This document shows, piece by piece, positions 1 to 8,478 of a DNA stretch of 54,896 nucleotides. The stretch comes from an uncultured Bacteroidaceae bacterium. GTDB lineage: Bacteria; Bacteroidota; Bacteroidia; Bacteroidales; Bacteroidaceae. Numbering within the stretch: the stretch's first letter is position 1; each line of letters starts with the position of its first letter. Location: the NCBI GenBank assembly GCA_934271655.1, contig CAKQRW010000016.1, forward strand, positions 1 to 54,896. Direction: 5' to 3'. Under the pieces are notes generated by a model. That model made no database searches. It was not told the DNA's origin and saw nothing but the letters and a program-made list of their open reading frames with translations. The position numbers were made by a program, and so were the translations under genes.

Positions 1-84
1 AAAAACTGGGTTACAGAACGAACCAAAACTCTTAAAAAAGTGAGTTAAAATTGGTACAACGAACTGGACACCCTACTAAATAAG

Positions 85-235
85 CCGCCCTCATATTTGC
101 CGCACTCTCTCTCTCGGTCATCTTTTCCTTCTGTTTATCAGTCACTATGCCCGCATAGCTCCTTCAAACAGAAGAAAAATCTGCCCGGGGATAGAGCACG
201 GCAAATATAAAAATAATTATGAACACCTACTTAAG
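85..235. repeat. Palindromic intergenic element, copy 1
   Basis: This is one of three related elements in the window (others near 7210-7360 and 15000-15130). The ends form an imperfect inverted repeat: ATATTTGCCG near 93 pairs with CGGCAAATAT near 199-208. Nested inside is a 9-bp stem, CTTCTGTTT at 128-136 with AAACAGAAG at 166-174, and a small hairpin CTATGC/GCATAG at 145-158. The right end runs into a 22-bp-class unit (GAACACCTACTTAA, 221-234) that recurs elsewhere. No coding capacity is seen, so a non-autonomous MITE-like or REP-like element is inferred. Positions 1-84 and 236-324 hold nothing else I recognise, apart from a degenerate unit (GGACACCCTACTAAA) near 66-80. Confidence 0.7.
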
Positions 236-324
236 AGTCAGATGTAAGCGGATTTTCTCGGTAGGCAGATGCCGAATATTAATAATCTGTTTAGCCTGCG
301 TCATGCGTTCTCCGCCACACACGC

Positions 325-1053
325 TCATTTCAGCTTTGAGATGTCGAGCTTCTTGTCCTTAGTGTTCCTTATGTAAACCTCGCCAGCATGCCCTCTTAGA
401 CTGATGGTCTGCGTGCCGTCGTTTGAGACTGTCAGCCTCTTGAGGTCCACGTCGGCTGTTATGGTAGCCGAACTGCGCGACAGTATAGAAGCCTCCCGGC
501 CTTGCAGATGAGCTATTGACACGTTGCCTGTGGCTGCTGACAGCAGAGACAGAGCGCCGCATCTCACGGTGTCGAGTTTAAGTTCGCCTGTGCCCATCAC
601 TCCAAGCTGAAGCGTGTCCACATTCAGCGTTCCGCGGCTTGTGATGCTGCCGTTGCCGCATATGCTCATGCACTCCAGTTTGGGAGACGACACATACAGG
701 GTTATGTCGTTGGTGGTGCCGTATAGATTGAAGTCGCTATTGTTGTCGTGTCCCAGGTTGACAGTGAGCAGGTTGCTGTCAAACTGCAAGTCAAGATACT
801 TCAGCATCGCGCTGTCCGCTTTGGCTGTGACACTGTAGTTGCCCTGCGTGTAGACAATGTTTACACTGCTGAGGTTGGTGATGAAGCTGAACTGGCTGCC
901 TACAAAGAAGCTCTTCTCCACCATGTTCTTGCCGCTCTTCTTCGGTGTCTCTTGCGCGTCATCTGCCGGTTGGCTGCCAGGAGCATTGCCGTTGCCTCCG
1001 CATGAAGCGAGAAGTGCAAGAATGGCTGCTGGCAGCATGTGTTGTTTGGTCAT
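325..1053 (-). CDS. Lipoprotein with GIN (DUF2807-like) domain
   Basis: This is a 242-residue predicted lipoprotein. The N-terminus has a short hydrophobic stretch ending in LLASCGG, a lipobox with the acceptor Cys at about residue 18, followed by a low-complexity linker. Residues from about 48 to 235 look like the head GIN domain common in Bacteroidota: FFVGSQFSFITNLSSVNIVY, then repeated short beta strands with N, D and G turns, as expected of a right-handed beta-helix. Family members are envelope proteins of mostly unknown role; adhesin-like function is only an annotation guess. It is transcribed divergently from slyD and shares a 146-bp intergenic region with it. It has no operon partner in the window. 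Confidence 0.75.
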   Translation of the reverse strand: MTKQHMLPAAILALLASCGGNGNAPGSQPADDAQETPKKSGKNMVEKSFFVGSQFSFITNLSSVNIVYTQGNYSVTAKADSAMLKYLDLQFDSNLLTVNLGHDNNSDFNLYGTTNDITLYVSSPKLECMSICGNGSITSRGTLNVDTLQLGVMGTGELKLDTVRCGALSLLSAATGNVSIAHLQGREASILSRSSATITADVDLKRLTVSNDGTQTISLRGHAGEVYIRNTKDKKLDISKLK

Positions 1054-1084
1054 AATATAATATATGTGTATTGGTGATTTGATG

Positions 1085-1092
1085 CAAAGTTA
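1085..1092 (-). promoter_or_regulatory. Probable -7 box for GIN lipoprotein gene
   Basis: Read on the minus strand this is TAACTTTG, matching the Bacteroidota -7 consensus TAnnTTTG, 32 bases upstream of the start codon. No convincing -33 box is placed. Confidence 0.5.
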
Positions 1093-1121
1093 GGGCAAAT
1101 GTTTGAAAAAAGGAAATTTTG

Positions 1122-1153
1122 TTTGTTAATAAATTTATTTTTCCATACCTTTG
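1122..1153 (+). promoter_or_regulatory. Probable promoter for slyD-aroC-ssb
   Basis: A TTTG at 1122-1125 and TACCTTTG at 1146-1153 are separated by 20 bases, which fits the Bacteroidota -33/-7 arrangement. The slyD start codon lies 46 bases downstream. Confidence 0.65.
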
Positions 1154-1199
1154 CAATAGGAAAAAGATTTACTTATACAAAAAACAACATCAAATTTAA

Positions 1200-1787
1200 A
1201 TGGCTTTAGTTAATAAATACATTACTGTAGCGTACAAGCTGTATGAGATAGATAACGGGGTAGAGGATAAGGAACCAGCAGAGGAGTGCTCGGCAGAGCA
1301 CCCATTCCAGTTCATCAGCAAGCTCGGCGTGGTGCTCCCAGCCTTTGAGGCGGGTGTTGAAGGCTTGGAGAAAGGCGAGTCTTTCGATTTCATCGTCCCA
1401 TGCAAAGATGCTTATGGCGAGTACAATGACGATCTTGCCATCGACGTGGAAAAGTCCATCTTCTGCAAGGATGGCAAGAATATAGACTCTCGTTACATAT
1501 ATGAAGGCGCAGTAGTGCCAATGCAGGGCGAGGACGGGCAGCGCTTCTATGCCAGCATCGTAGAGATAAAAGATGACACTGTAGCCATAGACCTTAATCA
1601 TCCACATGCTGGTGTAGACCTGCATTTCGTGGGCAATGTGGTGGAGAGCCGCATCGCCAGCAATGAGGAGATAGCAGAGTTGCTCAATGCCATGAGCGAA
1701 GGTTGCGGCGGCTGCGGCGGTGGTTGTGAAGGCGGCTGCGGCGGAGGCTGCGAAGGCGGCTGTGGCGGTAGCTGTGGAGGATGCTGA
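1200..1787 (+). CDS. slyD: SlyD-type FKBP peptidyl-prolyl isomerase
   Basis: This 195-residue protein is an FKBP-type peptidyl-prolyl cis-trans isomerase of the SlyD class. It shows the N-terminal FKBP half (ITVAYKLYEIDNG), the conserved GVVLPAFEAGVEGLEKGE region, an insert-in-flap domain, and the return to FKBP with AIDLNHPHAG. The last 28 residues are a Gly-Cys tail with eight Cys and no His, which is presumably a metal-binding tail. SlyD of Escherichia coli has a His-rich tail that handles nickel, so the all-Cys form here suggests a softer-metal preference, but that is inference. The stop codon lies 3 bases before the preferred aroC start, suggesting one transcript with aroC and ssb. Confidence 0.9.
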   Translation: MALVNKYITVAYKLYEIDNGVEDKEPAEECSAEHPFQFISKLGVVLPAFEAGVEGLEKGESFDFIVPCKDAYGEYNDDLAIDVEKSIFCKDGKNIDSRYIYEGAVVPMQGEDGQRFYASIVEIKDDTVAIDLNHPHAGVDLHFVGNVVESRIASNEEIAELLNAMSEGCGGCGGGCEGGCGGGCEGGCGGSCGGC

Positions 1788-1789
1788 GG

Positions 1790-2866
1790 ATGAGGAACAC
1801 ATTCGGACACATATTTGCGCTGACAACATTTGGCGAGAGCCATGGCGCAGGAGTAGGCGGAGTGGTGGACGGCATGCCTGCAGGCATCGACATCGACATC
1901 GACTTCATCCAGGCGGAGCTTGACCGTCGTCGGCCTGGACAGAGCCGCATCACAACGGCTCGACAGGAAGGCGACAAGGTGGAGATCCTCTCAGGCGTGT
2001 TCGAGGGCAAGAGCACAGGATGTCCCATAGGCTTCCTGGTCAGAAACACCAACCAGCACTCCAACGACTACGAGAACGTGCGCAATGTCTTTCGTCCATC
2101 GCATGCCGACTATACCTACACCGTCAAGTATGGGCTGAGGGACCACAGGGGAGGCGGACGCTCGTCGGCCCGAGAGACCATCTCCCGATGTGTGGGCGGA
2201 GCCTTGGCCAAACTGGCGCTCAAGCAGCTTGGCATCAGCGTCAAGGCTTACACGTCTCAGGTGGGAAACATTGCCATCGACCCCGACTACACCAAGCATG
2301 ACCTCAGCAAGACTGAGAGCAATGCCGTGAGATGTCCTGATGGCAAGGCCGCTGCCGAGATGGAGAAACTCATCATGGAGGTGAAGGCCGATGGCGACAC
2401 TATAGGCGGTGTGGTCACTTGTGTCATCACAGGAGTGCCAGCCGGACTTGGAGAACCCGCGTTCTCTAAGCTGCACGCTGAGCTTGGCGCAGCCATGCTT
2501 GGCATCAACGCCGTGAAGGGATTTGAATATGGTGAAGGCTTTGCTGGAGTGGGGCAGAGAGGATCGGAACAGAACGATATCTTCTTCATGAACAATGGCA
2601 AGGTGGACACCAGATCCAATCACTCTGGAGGCATACAGGGCGGCATAAGCAATGGGCAGGACATATATTTCAGAGTGCTCTTCAAGCCTGTTGCCACACA
2701 GCTCAGGCAGCAACCGACTGTGACTCGCGGGGGAGAGGAGACCATGCTTGAGGTGCGTGGCCGCCATGACCCATGCGTGCTGCCAAGGGCGGTGCCTGTG
2801 GTGGAGTCAATGGCTGCTATGACCATATTAGACCATTACTTACTCAATAAAACTGTACGCATATGA
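1790..2866 (+). CDS. aroC: Chorismate synthase
   Basis: AroC converts 5-enolpyruvylshikimate 3-phosphate to chorismate in the cytoplasm using reduced FMN. The N-terminal signature TFGHIFALTTFGESHGAGVG is typical, followed by RPSHADYTY, GLRDHRGGGRSSARET and, near the C-terminus, HDPCVLPRAVPVVESMAA. At 358 residues it has the usual length. An in-frame ATG also exists at 1781 and would overlap slyD. I prefer 1790 because family members begin close to the NTFG motif and a GGAGG lies about 9 bases upstream of it. The stop overlaps the ssb start as ATGA. Confidence 0.95.
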   Translation: MRNTFGHIFALTTFGESHGAGVGGVVDGMPAGIDIDIDFIQAELDRRRPGQSRITTARQEGDKVEILSGVFEGKSTGCPIGFLVRNTNQHSNDYENVRNVFRPSHADYTYTVKYGLRDHRGGGRSSARETISRCVGGALAKLALKQLGISVKAYTSQVGNIAIDPDYTKHDLSKTESNAVRCPDGKAAAEMEKLIMEVKADGDTIGGVVTCVITGVPAGLGEPAFSKLHAELGAAMLGINAVKGFEYGEGFAGVGQRGSEQNDIFFMNNGKVDTRSNHSGGIQGGISNGQDIYFRVLFKPVATQLRQQPTVTRGGEETMLEVRGRHDPCVLPRAVPVVESMAAMTILDHYLLNKTVRI

Positions 2867-3282
2867 ACAAAGTGATGCTGATAGGCTATGTGGGCGCAGA
2901 CCCGCAGGTAAAGTATCTGGAGCAGAACATGTGTGTAGCGCAGCTCAGGCTGGCGACTACAGAACGAGGTTATACCATGCAGAACGGCACCAAAGTGCCA
3001 GACCGCACGGAGTGGCACAACTGCATATTCTGGCGCAGGCTGGCTGAGACGGTGGAGAAATATGTGCACAAGGGAGACCGACTCTATGTGGAGGGCAAGA
3101 TACAGACACGCGACTACACCGACAGGCAAGGCATAAGCCGAAGAAGCATTGACATCATTGTGGAAAACATGGAGATGCTCTCCTCTAAGGGAACGGGAAA
3201 TGCACAGGCCAATCCGGAGCCAGCTAAGACAGCTCCGGCTGCCGTCACTCCAGAGGAGAACAATGATGAATATCCGTTCTGA
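2863..3282 (+). CDS. ssb: Single-stranded DNA-binding protein
   Basis: This 139-residue protein has an OB fold starting MNKVMLIGYVGADPQVKYLE and continuing through RTEWHNCIFWRRLAETVEKY and GDRLYVEGKIQTRDYTD, all characteristic of bacterial SSB. The C-terminus ends in the acidic tip DEYPF, the peptide SSB uses to recruit partner proteins. A Pro/Ala-rich linker of about 25 residues separates the two. It overlaps aroC by 4 bases (ATGA), so translation is probably coupled. Bacteroidota often carry more than one ssb, and whether this is the main replicative copy cannot be judged here. Confidence 0.93.
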   Translation: MNKVMLIGYVGADPQVKYLEQNMCVAQLRLATTERGYTMQNGTKVPDRTEWHNCIFWRRLAETVEKYVHKGDRLYVEGKIQTRDYTDRQGISRRSIDIIVENMEMLSSKGTGNAQANPEPAKTAPAAVTPEENNDEYPF

Positions 3283-3355
3283 GCGGCCGCATGATTCTGA
3301 AAATAATGCTGCATAATACTGAAAATAGTGCCGCATGATTCTGAAAAGAAATAAT
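3277..3355. repeat. 22-bp tandem repeat starting at the ssb stop
   Basis: GCATGATTCTGAAAA-type units begin at 3289, 3311 and 3333, an exact 22-bp period. The TTCTGA of the ssb 3' end (3277-3282, including the stop codon) recurs as TTCTGA at 3295 and 3339 and as TACTGA at 3317, so the units seem to echo the gene end. Confidence 0.75.
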
Positions 3356-3438
3356 GATGAGGGGCAGTGGCTGCATCACAGCATCTGCTGCCCCTGCATC
3401 GCTAAAAGAGTAACACAGATAAATAAAAAAGACAGATT

Positions 3439-4191
3439 ATGCCAACAATAATAGCTGGTCCATGTGTCATAGAGTCAATGGATTGCCTGGACCAGGTCGC
3501 GCAGGAGCTGGTGCGCCTTAATGAGAAATATGGCGTGGACATCATTTTCAAGTCGTCATTCGACAAGGCCAACCGCACAAGCATCCATTCATACCGCGGT
3601 CCTGGCCTTGAGAAGGGCATGCAGATGCTGGGCGACATAAAGGAAAAGTACGGTCTGCGCATACTTACTGATATCCATGAGAGCAGTCAGGCACAGCGCG
3701 CCGCTGAGGTGGCAGATGTGCTGCAGATACCTGCATTCCTTTGCCGCCAGACAGATCTGCTGGTAGCAGCAGCCCGCACCGGCAGGATTGTTAACATAAA
3801 GAAGGCTCAGTTCCTTTCAGGGCTTGACATGGAATACCCTGTGCAGAAGGTGAGAGAGTGCGGGTGTGAACGTGTGTGGCTGACAGAGCGTGGCAACATG
3901 TTCGGATACAATAACCTTGTGGTCGACTTCCGCAACATAGCGGACATGAGGCGCTTTACGGATACCGTAATCATGGACTGCACGCATTCAGTGCAGCGTC
4001 CGGGAGCAGCAGGAGGCAAGACAGGCGGCAATCGTGAGTTTGTTCCGGCTATGGCTCTTGCGGCCAAGGCTTTCGGTGCCAACGGATATTTCTTTGAAGT
4101 GCATCCTGATCCCGACAACGCTCTGTCTGATGGGCCTAACATGCTGCGTCTTGGCGACCTCGACCGTGTGGTGGCAAGCCTCTTGGACTGA
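3439..4191 (+). CDS. kdsA: 3-deoxy-8-phosphooctulonate synthase
   Basis: KdsA condenses phosphoenolpyruvate with arabinose 5-phosphate to Kdo 8-phosphate, a step in lipopolysaccharide core synthesis. The sequence opens IIAGPCVIES and shows FKSSFDKANRTS, RGPGLEKGMQML, TDIHESSQA, IPAFLCRQTDLL and DCTHSVQRPG, all class I DAHP/KDOPS motifs. At 250 residues it is somewhat shorter than enterobacterial KdsA (about 284), but all core motifs are present and no truncation is apparent. It lies upstream of kdsD, whose product makes the arabinose 5-phosphate substrate. The 201-base gap 4192-4392 between the two genes shows no feature I can support. Confidence 0.95.
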   Translation: MPTIIAGPCVIESMDCLDQVAQELVRLNEKYGVDIIFKSSFDKANRTSIHSYRGPGLEKGMQMLGDIKEKYGLRILTDIHESSQAQRAAEVADVLQIPAFLCRQTDLLVAAARTGRIVNIKKAQFLSGLDMEYPVQKVRECGCERVWLTERGNMFGYNNLVVDFRNIADMRRFTDTVIMDCTHSVQRPGAAGGKTGGNREFVPAMALAAKAFGANGYFFEVHPDPDNALSDGPNMLRLGDLDRVVASLLD

Positions 4192-4392
4192 GAGGAAACG
4201 TCACCAAGCTCACTTGCGCATGCCGTGGACTGCATGTTGATGGAAAAGCAACTCAGGCATTGCATGCTGATATGAAAGCCCCGCTGACGAGGCAAACAGA
4301 TACGGCGGCCGAGACAATCATGGCAGATACAGCCTTCTGGGTCTCTATTGGCCCCGACAAACATTGTTGAATGCTTACTAACTAACTAATAG

Positions 4393-5337
4393 ATGGATTC
4401 CATTGTTTATGCAGAACAATGTCTGCGCTATGAGGCGCAGGCACTAATAGATATGATACCACTTCTGAATGAGCAGTTTGACAAAGTGGTCAGCCTCATC
4501 CATCAGTGCGCAGGACACGTCGTGGTGACAGGTGTGGGGAAAAGCGGACATGTGGGCGCAAAGATTGCTGCCACCCTTGCCTCTACAGGCACCCCTGCCA
4601 TATATCTCAATCCGCTGGATGCCTTGCATGGCGACTTGGGCATGATTATGAAAAACGATGTGATGCTGATGATAAGCAATTCTGGCAATACAGATGAGCT
4701 GCTGCGTATCACCGCCTCGCTTGAGGACAGGCACATACCCATCGTGTCGATGACGAGTGACGAGAGATCGCTTCTGGCCCAGCATTCCGATTATCACATC
4801 CTTTGCCGTGTGGAGCGTGAGGCATGTCCGCTCAATCTGGCTCCCACGTCGAGCACAACAGCAGCCATGGCTTTGGGCGATGCCTTGGCCATAGCGCTGA
4901 TGCAGGCACGCAACTTCAAGGCCAGGGACTTCGCCCAGTTTCATCCTGCAGGTTCGCTCGGACGCAAGTTGCTGGTGAAGGTGAAGGACGTGATGTATAC
5001 GGAAAATCTTCCTGTAGTGCCTCCAACAATGCTTCTTTCCGATGCGCTCATGACCATCAGCGACGGCAAGCTCGGACTGGGCGTGGTGATGGAAGGCGAG
5101 AAGGTGTTGGGCATCATTACCGACGGCGACATACGCCGCGCTGTGGAGGGAGCCAAGGAGAACTTCATCAATTTGCCGGTTAAGGATGCCATGACAGCCA
5201 CGCCTAAGACCATCGGTCCGGAGGCTAAGCTGACAACGATACAGCAGATGTTCCGCAAGCACAAGATACATTCTCTCCTTGTAATGGAAAAGGATAAGCT
5301 TGTGGGCATTGTTGACTATTTCGCCATCATGAGCTGA
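4393..5337 (+). CDS. kdsD: Arabinose-5-phosphate isomerase (SIS + two CBS)
   Basis: This enzyme interconverts ribulose 5-phosphate and arabinose 5-phosphate, the entry to Kdo synthesis. Residues from about 35 to 165 form the SIS sugar-isomerase domain, with VVTGVGKSGHVGAKIAATLA and LNPLDALHGDLGMI. Residues from about 205 to 314 carry a CBS pair, with repeats around VKDVMYTENLPVV and VKDAMTATPKTIG. At 314 residues it has normal KdsD/KpsF length. Its position just downstream of kdsA fits the pathway. The gene could equally be called kpsF, since the paralogues cannot be separated by sequence alone. Confidence 0.93.
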   Translation: MDSIVYAEQCLRYEAQALIDMIPLLNEQFDKVVSLIHQCAGHVVVTGVGKSGHVGAKIAATLASTGTPAIYLNPLDALHGDLGMIMKNDVMLMISNSGNTDELLRITASLEDRHIPIVSMTSDERSLLAQHSDYHILCRVEREACPLNLAPTSSTTAAMALGDALAIALMQARNFKARDFAQFHPAGSLGRKLLVKVKDVMYTENLPVVPPTMLLSDALMTISDGKLGLGVVMEGEKVLGIITDGDIRRAVEGAKENFINLPVKDAMTATPKTIGPEAKLTTIQQMFRKHKIHSLLVMEKDKLVGIVDYFAIMS

Positions 5338-5346
5338 TGAGCTGAT

Positions 5347-5420
5347 GCTTGCAAAATGTGGGCAAGCAAGACACCATCGTGAGTTGAAGCTTGCAAGATG
5401 TAAGCAAACAAGACAGAGCG
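5347..5420. repeat. Direct repeat downstream of kdsD
   Basis: Two copies of a 27-base sequence beginning GCTTGCAA and ending AAGACA start at 5347 and 5389 (42-base spacing). An 8-bp GAGCTGAT duplication overlaps the kdsD stop codon at about 5330-5346. Confidence 0.6.
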
Positions 5421-5522
5421 TCAGCGTCTCTCCAGATATTTCAGACAGTAAGCCCCATGACGTGCATATCCTTGTGCAGACAAGCGGAGCGGCACTCATG
5501 GCGAATTAGACGAATAAGCGAT

Positions 5523-5578
5523 GCGCCCTGCGGGGCAAAGGTTCTGATGCTTTAGTGGCCTTTGCCCCCGCAGGGCGC
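5523..5578. terminator. Strong bidirectional hairpin terminator
   Basis: The left arm GCGCCCTGCGGGGCAAAGG (5523-5541) pairs with 5559-5578 with a single bulged C and a 17-base loop. It lies between the convergent ends of kdsD (plus) and the histidine kinase gene (minus), so it probably terminates both. Confidence 0.8.
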
Positions 5579-5597
5579 TTCACGCTGTACCTGACAG

Positions 5598-7019
5598 CTA
5601 TTTTTCTGATGCGTCGATATCGTCTCTCAGTGTGAAATGAAAGCAAGTGCCGCCTGTGGCAGGAGTGCCCACTTCTATATTGCCGCCATGCGCCAGCACT
5701 GCATTCTTGACGATAGCCAGTCCCAGCCCTGTGCCGCCCGACTTTCTGCTGCGTCCCTTGTCCACACGGTAGAAGCGGTCGAAGATGCGTGGCTGGTGCT
5801 CTGCCGGTATGCCGATGCCGTTGTCGGTAACGGTGAAATGCCAGTATGGACACTCATGGCGTGCTGTATAGACAATAGTGGTGCCCTGTCCGGCGTAAGC
5901 GATGGCATTGTCAGTCAGATTGCGGAAGATGCTGTAGAGCAAGGAGAAATTGCCGTTGATGACGAGCCTTTCTGTTATTCTGTTGTCTATGGTCATGCTG
6001 TGCTCCAGCAGGGCTTGCTCTGTCTCGTTCATCACCTGCTTGATGAGGGCAGTGATGTCTACCAGGTCAAACTGGTATGCCTCTGGGGCGTCGTCAAGGC
6101 GGTGCAGCGTTGACATGTCGTTGAGGATAGATGTGAGACGCTGTGACTGCTTGAAGCACCGCTGCAGAAACTGCGTGCGCACCTCTTCATTCATGTTGGG
6201 GTCGGCAAGTATCGTCTCTATAAAGCCTTGGATGGTGGCCACAGGTGTTTTCAGTTCGTGTGTCGCATTCTCTGTGAGCTGTCGCTTCAGTAGCCTTTGC
6301 TGCTCTTCCGTCTCTTTAAGCTGCACGTATAGGCTGGTGATGCGCTTTGCTATCTCGCCCAGTTCGTCGTTGGAGAAATTCTTGGGAACCTCATTGTCAA
6401 GAGGCTCATTCTTGTCTATCCTGGCAGCAAAGGCACGCAGTTTCCTGATGTTGGTGGTGAGCCTGTGCACAAAGCGGTAGAGCAGCACCGACAGCATTAA
6501 GGCTATTGCAAGTGTGAGCCAGATGAACCGCATGTCGGCTGTGAGTGTCTGCACCAGATGCTGGTCGTATGGCAGTGCAGAGCGTATGATATATCCTTGT
6601 GTGGGATAATATGTCGCCACGTAGAAATATTCCTGGCCCAGCGTGTTGCTCTTCCTGTCCACATCATATCCTGTGCCGTTCTTCAGCGCCTGGATAATCT
6701 CGTTGCGCAGCAGGTGATTGTTCATCGCGCGGTAGTTCTTGTATAGGTTGTCATACATCACATCGCCGTGGGTGTTGATCACCGTGATGCGCAGGTTGGA
6801 CAGCGAGTGCTTCTTTATGTAATGGTCCATGTGCATAAATAGTGTGTCATTCTCCCTGGCTATATTCTCGTTGAGGTCATCATTGTAGTCCTTCAGCTTG
6901 TCTTTCAGCAACTCCACCTTGAATTCTTTCTCCCTTGCGTGCTCCACGAAAATGAAGACGCCCACCATGAGGAGAAACATGGAGATGATGCTGACTGTGA
7001 ATCTTGTTCCTGTAGACAT
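5598..7019 (-). CDS. Sensor histidine kinase (PhoR/ResE-like)
   Basis: This 473-residue membrane sensor kinase has TM1 at about residues 8-26, an extracytoplasmic sensor region at about 27-162, TM2 at about 163-184 and a HAMP-like segment after it. The DHp motif NATHELKTPV places the phospho-accepting His at residue 254. N box NLTDNAIAYA, G1 DNGIGIP and G2 GGTGLGLAIV complete the ATPase domain. It lies downstream of the response regulator on the same strand, so the two probably act together. The 359-base gap between them holds a 23-bp duplication and palindromic element copy 2. The stimulus is unknown. Confidence 0.93.
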   Translation of the reverse strand: MSTGTRFTVSIISMFLLMVGVFIFVEHAREKEFKVELLKDKLKDYNDDLNENIARENDTLFMHMDHYIKKHSLSNLRITVINTHGDVMYDNLYKNYRAMNNHLLRNEIIQALKNGTGYDVDRKSNTLGQEYFYVATYYPTQGYIIRSALPYDQHLVQTLTADMRFIWLTLAIALMLSVLLYRFVHRLTTNIRKLRAFAARIDKNEPLDNEVPKNFSNDELGEIAKRITSLYVQLKETEEQQRLLKRQLTENATHELKTPVATIQGFIETILADPNMNEEVRTQFLQRCFKQSQRLTSILNDMSTLHRLDDAPEAYQFDLVDITALIKQVMNETEQALLEHSMTIDNRITERLVINGNFSLLYSIFRNLTDNAIAYAGQGTTIVYTARHECPYWHFTVTDNGIGIPAEHQPRIFDRFYRVDKGRSRKSGGTGLGLAIVKNAVLAHGGNIEVGTPATGGTCFHFTLRDDIDASEK

Positions 7020-7020
7020 G

Positions 7021-7066
7021 TGTCCAGTCTTGTTTTTAGGTTGTGTCCAGTTTTGTTTTTAAGTAA
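7021..7066. repeat. 23-bp duplication next to kinase start codon
   Basis: Two copies beginning TGTCCAGT and containing TTGTTTTTA start at 7021 and 7044 (23-base period), immediately upstream of the histidine kinase start codon on the minus strand. Confidence 0.65.
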
Positions 7067-7204
7067 TGTGAATAGCTTGGCTGTACGGTCATCCTGTGTA
7101 CATGCCATTATTAAGTAGACGCTCACGGTCTTCTTTCTTGTCGATGTGAGGGCCTGCTTGCCTTGATATGATAAGTTGGTGTTCAAAATTATTTTATAGT
7201 ATCA

Positions 7205-7385
7205 AGGTGGTCCGCTCCCATATTTGTCGCACTCTCTCTCGGTCATATTTTCCTTCTGTATATCAGTCACTATGCCCGCATAGTTCCTTCAACCATAAGA
7301 AAAATCTGCCCTGGGATAGAGCATGCCAAATATAAAAATAATTATGAGCACCTACTTAAATAAAATAGGAACACCTGCTTATACG
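7205..7385. repeat. Palindromic intergenic element, copy 2, plus two 23-bp units
   Basis: The stretch from about 7210 to 7360 closely matches copy 1 (85-235), including the ATATTTG...CAAATAT ends, the CTATGCCCGCATAG hairpin and the adjacent ATTATGAGCACCTACTTAAA. A second unit, GAACACCTGCTTAT, follows 23 bases later (starts 7346 and 7369). That second unit spans the response-regulator stop codon (TAA at 7381-7379 on the minus strand). The rest of 7067-7204 shows nothing I can support. Confidence 0.7.
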
Positions 7386-8086
7386 TCAAGGTAATATCCA
7401 TATCCCTGTCTGGTAGCGATAATGCGCGAATATGGCGTGATCTTTTTTCGTATACGTGTGATGTTGACATCCACTGTGCGGTCAAGCACCATCACATCGC
7501 TTGGCCAGATGCAGTCTATAAGTTCCTCTCGTGAGTAGACACGGCCACGGTTCTCCATGAGCAACTGCAGTATCTCAAACTCAGTCTTGGTGAAGTCTAC
7601 CTTGCAGCCGTCCACGGTAACAGTCTTTGTGTCGAGATTGAGCGATAGTCCACGATACTCCAGCGTGCGTTTCTTTGCTTCCTTGCCTTCTTCGGCTTCG
7701 CCATGGCGCGTGCGGTTGAGCACAGCCTTCACCCTTGCCATGACCACAGGCAGCAGATAGGGCTTTGTGATATAGTCGTCCGCTCCCAGGTCGAATCCCT
7801 TCAGCGTGTCTTCCTCAGCCGATTTGGCAGTGAGGAAGATGATGGGCACGTCTGGCAGCATCTTGCTCTCGTGCATGCGCCTGGCCATCTCAAAGCCCGA
7901 CATGCCCTCCATCATCACGTCCAGCATGATGAGGTCATATTGGTCCAGCTGCATGGCCAGTGCCTCCTCGGCAGAGTTGGCTGTGTCCACCAGATAGCCC
8001 TCTTTTATGAAGTTGTATCTCAGCACCTCGCAGAGGTCTTGCTCGTCGTCCACAACAAGGATTCTGTATTGCTCGTTCTCTTTCAT
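7379..8086 (-). CDS. OmpR/PhoB-family response regulator
   Basis: This 235-residue protein has a receiver domain (residues about 8-122) with the acidic pair in ILVVDDEQDL, the phospho-acceptor Asp56 in LIMLDVMMEGMSG and the conserved Lys in FLTAKSAEED. The C-terminal winged helix (about 140-233) ends VNITRIRKKI...RQGYGYYLDV, typical of OmpR/PhoB. It is the likely partner of the downstream kinase. Unusually for this genome, it has a strong Shine-Dalgarno sequence (AGGAGG, 8095-8100 on the minus strand) a few bases before the ATG. Confidence 0.95.
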   Translation of the reverse strand: MKENEQYRILVVDDEQDLCEVLRYNFIKEGYLVDTANSAEEALAMQLDQYDLIMLDVMMEGMSGFEMARRMHESKMLPDVPIIFLTAKSAEEDTLKGFDLGADDYITKPYLLPVVMARVKAVLNRTRHGEAEEGKEAKKRTLEYRGLSLNLDTKTVTVDGCKVDFTKTEFEILQLLMENRGRVYSREELIDCIWPSDVMVLDRTVDVNITRIRKKITPYSRIIATRQGYGYYLDV

Positions 8087-8260
8087 ATATCTAACCTCCT
8101 TTTTATCTCTTAGTCTTATTCTTTTTGTCCCTTATTCTTTCGCTTTATGTTTATGTCGTCTTTTGTTTGTGCAAGGCATGCTGTATATCTCGGCTCTGTA
8201 GCCATAAGATATATTGCAGTGCATTGCGCTTGCGGACTGTGTCCATGCTTTTTATGGGTG

Positions 8261-8268
8261 CAAATTTA
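8261..8268 (-). promoter_or_regulatory. Possible -7 box for the two-component operon
   Basis: On the minus strand this reads TAAATTTG, a match to TAnnTTTG. The nearest TTG upstream (8294-8292) is 23 bases away, longer than ideal, so this is a weak call. Confidence 0.45.
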
Positions 8269-8353
8269 ATGTTTTTTTTCTTCTATGGACGCAATATTGA
8301 TGTTACAATTCTGTGAAAAGAGATGTGGAGCTCTATATGCAAGTGTGTTCAGA

Positions 8354-8369
8354 ACAGATGATCATCTGT
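8354..8369. promoter_or_regulatory. Perfect 16-bp palindrome (possible operator)
   Basis: ACAGATGATCATCTGT is a perfect inverted repeat about 85 bases upstream of the possible -7 box of the response-regulator gene. A related ATCATCT half lies 23 bases downstream (8361 and 8384). Protein binding is inference. Confidence 0.4.
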
Positions 8370-8478
8370 AATCAAAACGGATAATCATCTATAAAATGAC
8401 GGAGAATGGGATATAAAGGAGGCATCTGAAAAATGCATGCTGTGCAGTTGGGTGCGGATGAAAGGCAGGAACATAATG

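Noticed and set aside
3439..4191. Truncated kdsA, because it is about 30 residues shorter than the enterobacterial protein
   Set aside because: All core motifs are present from the first strand to the end; the shorter form lacks only an N-terminal extension.
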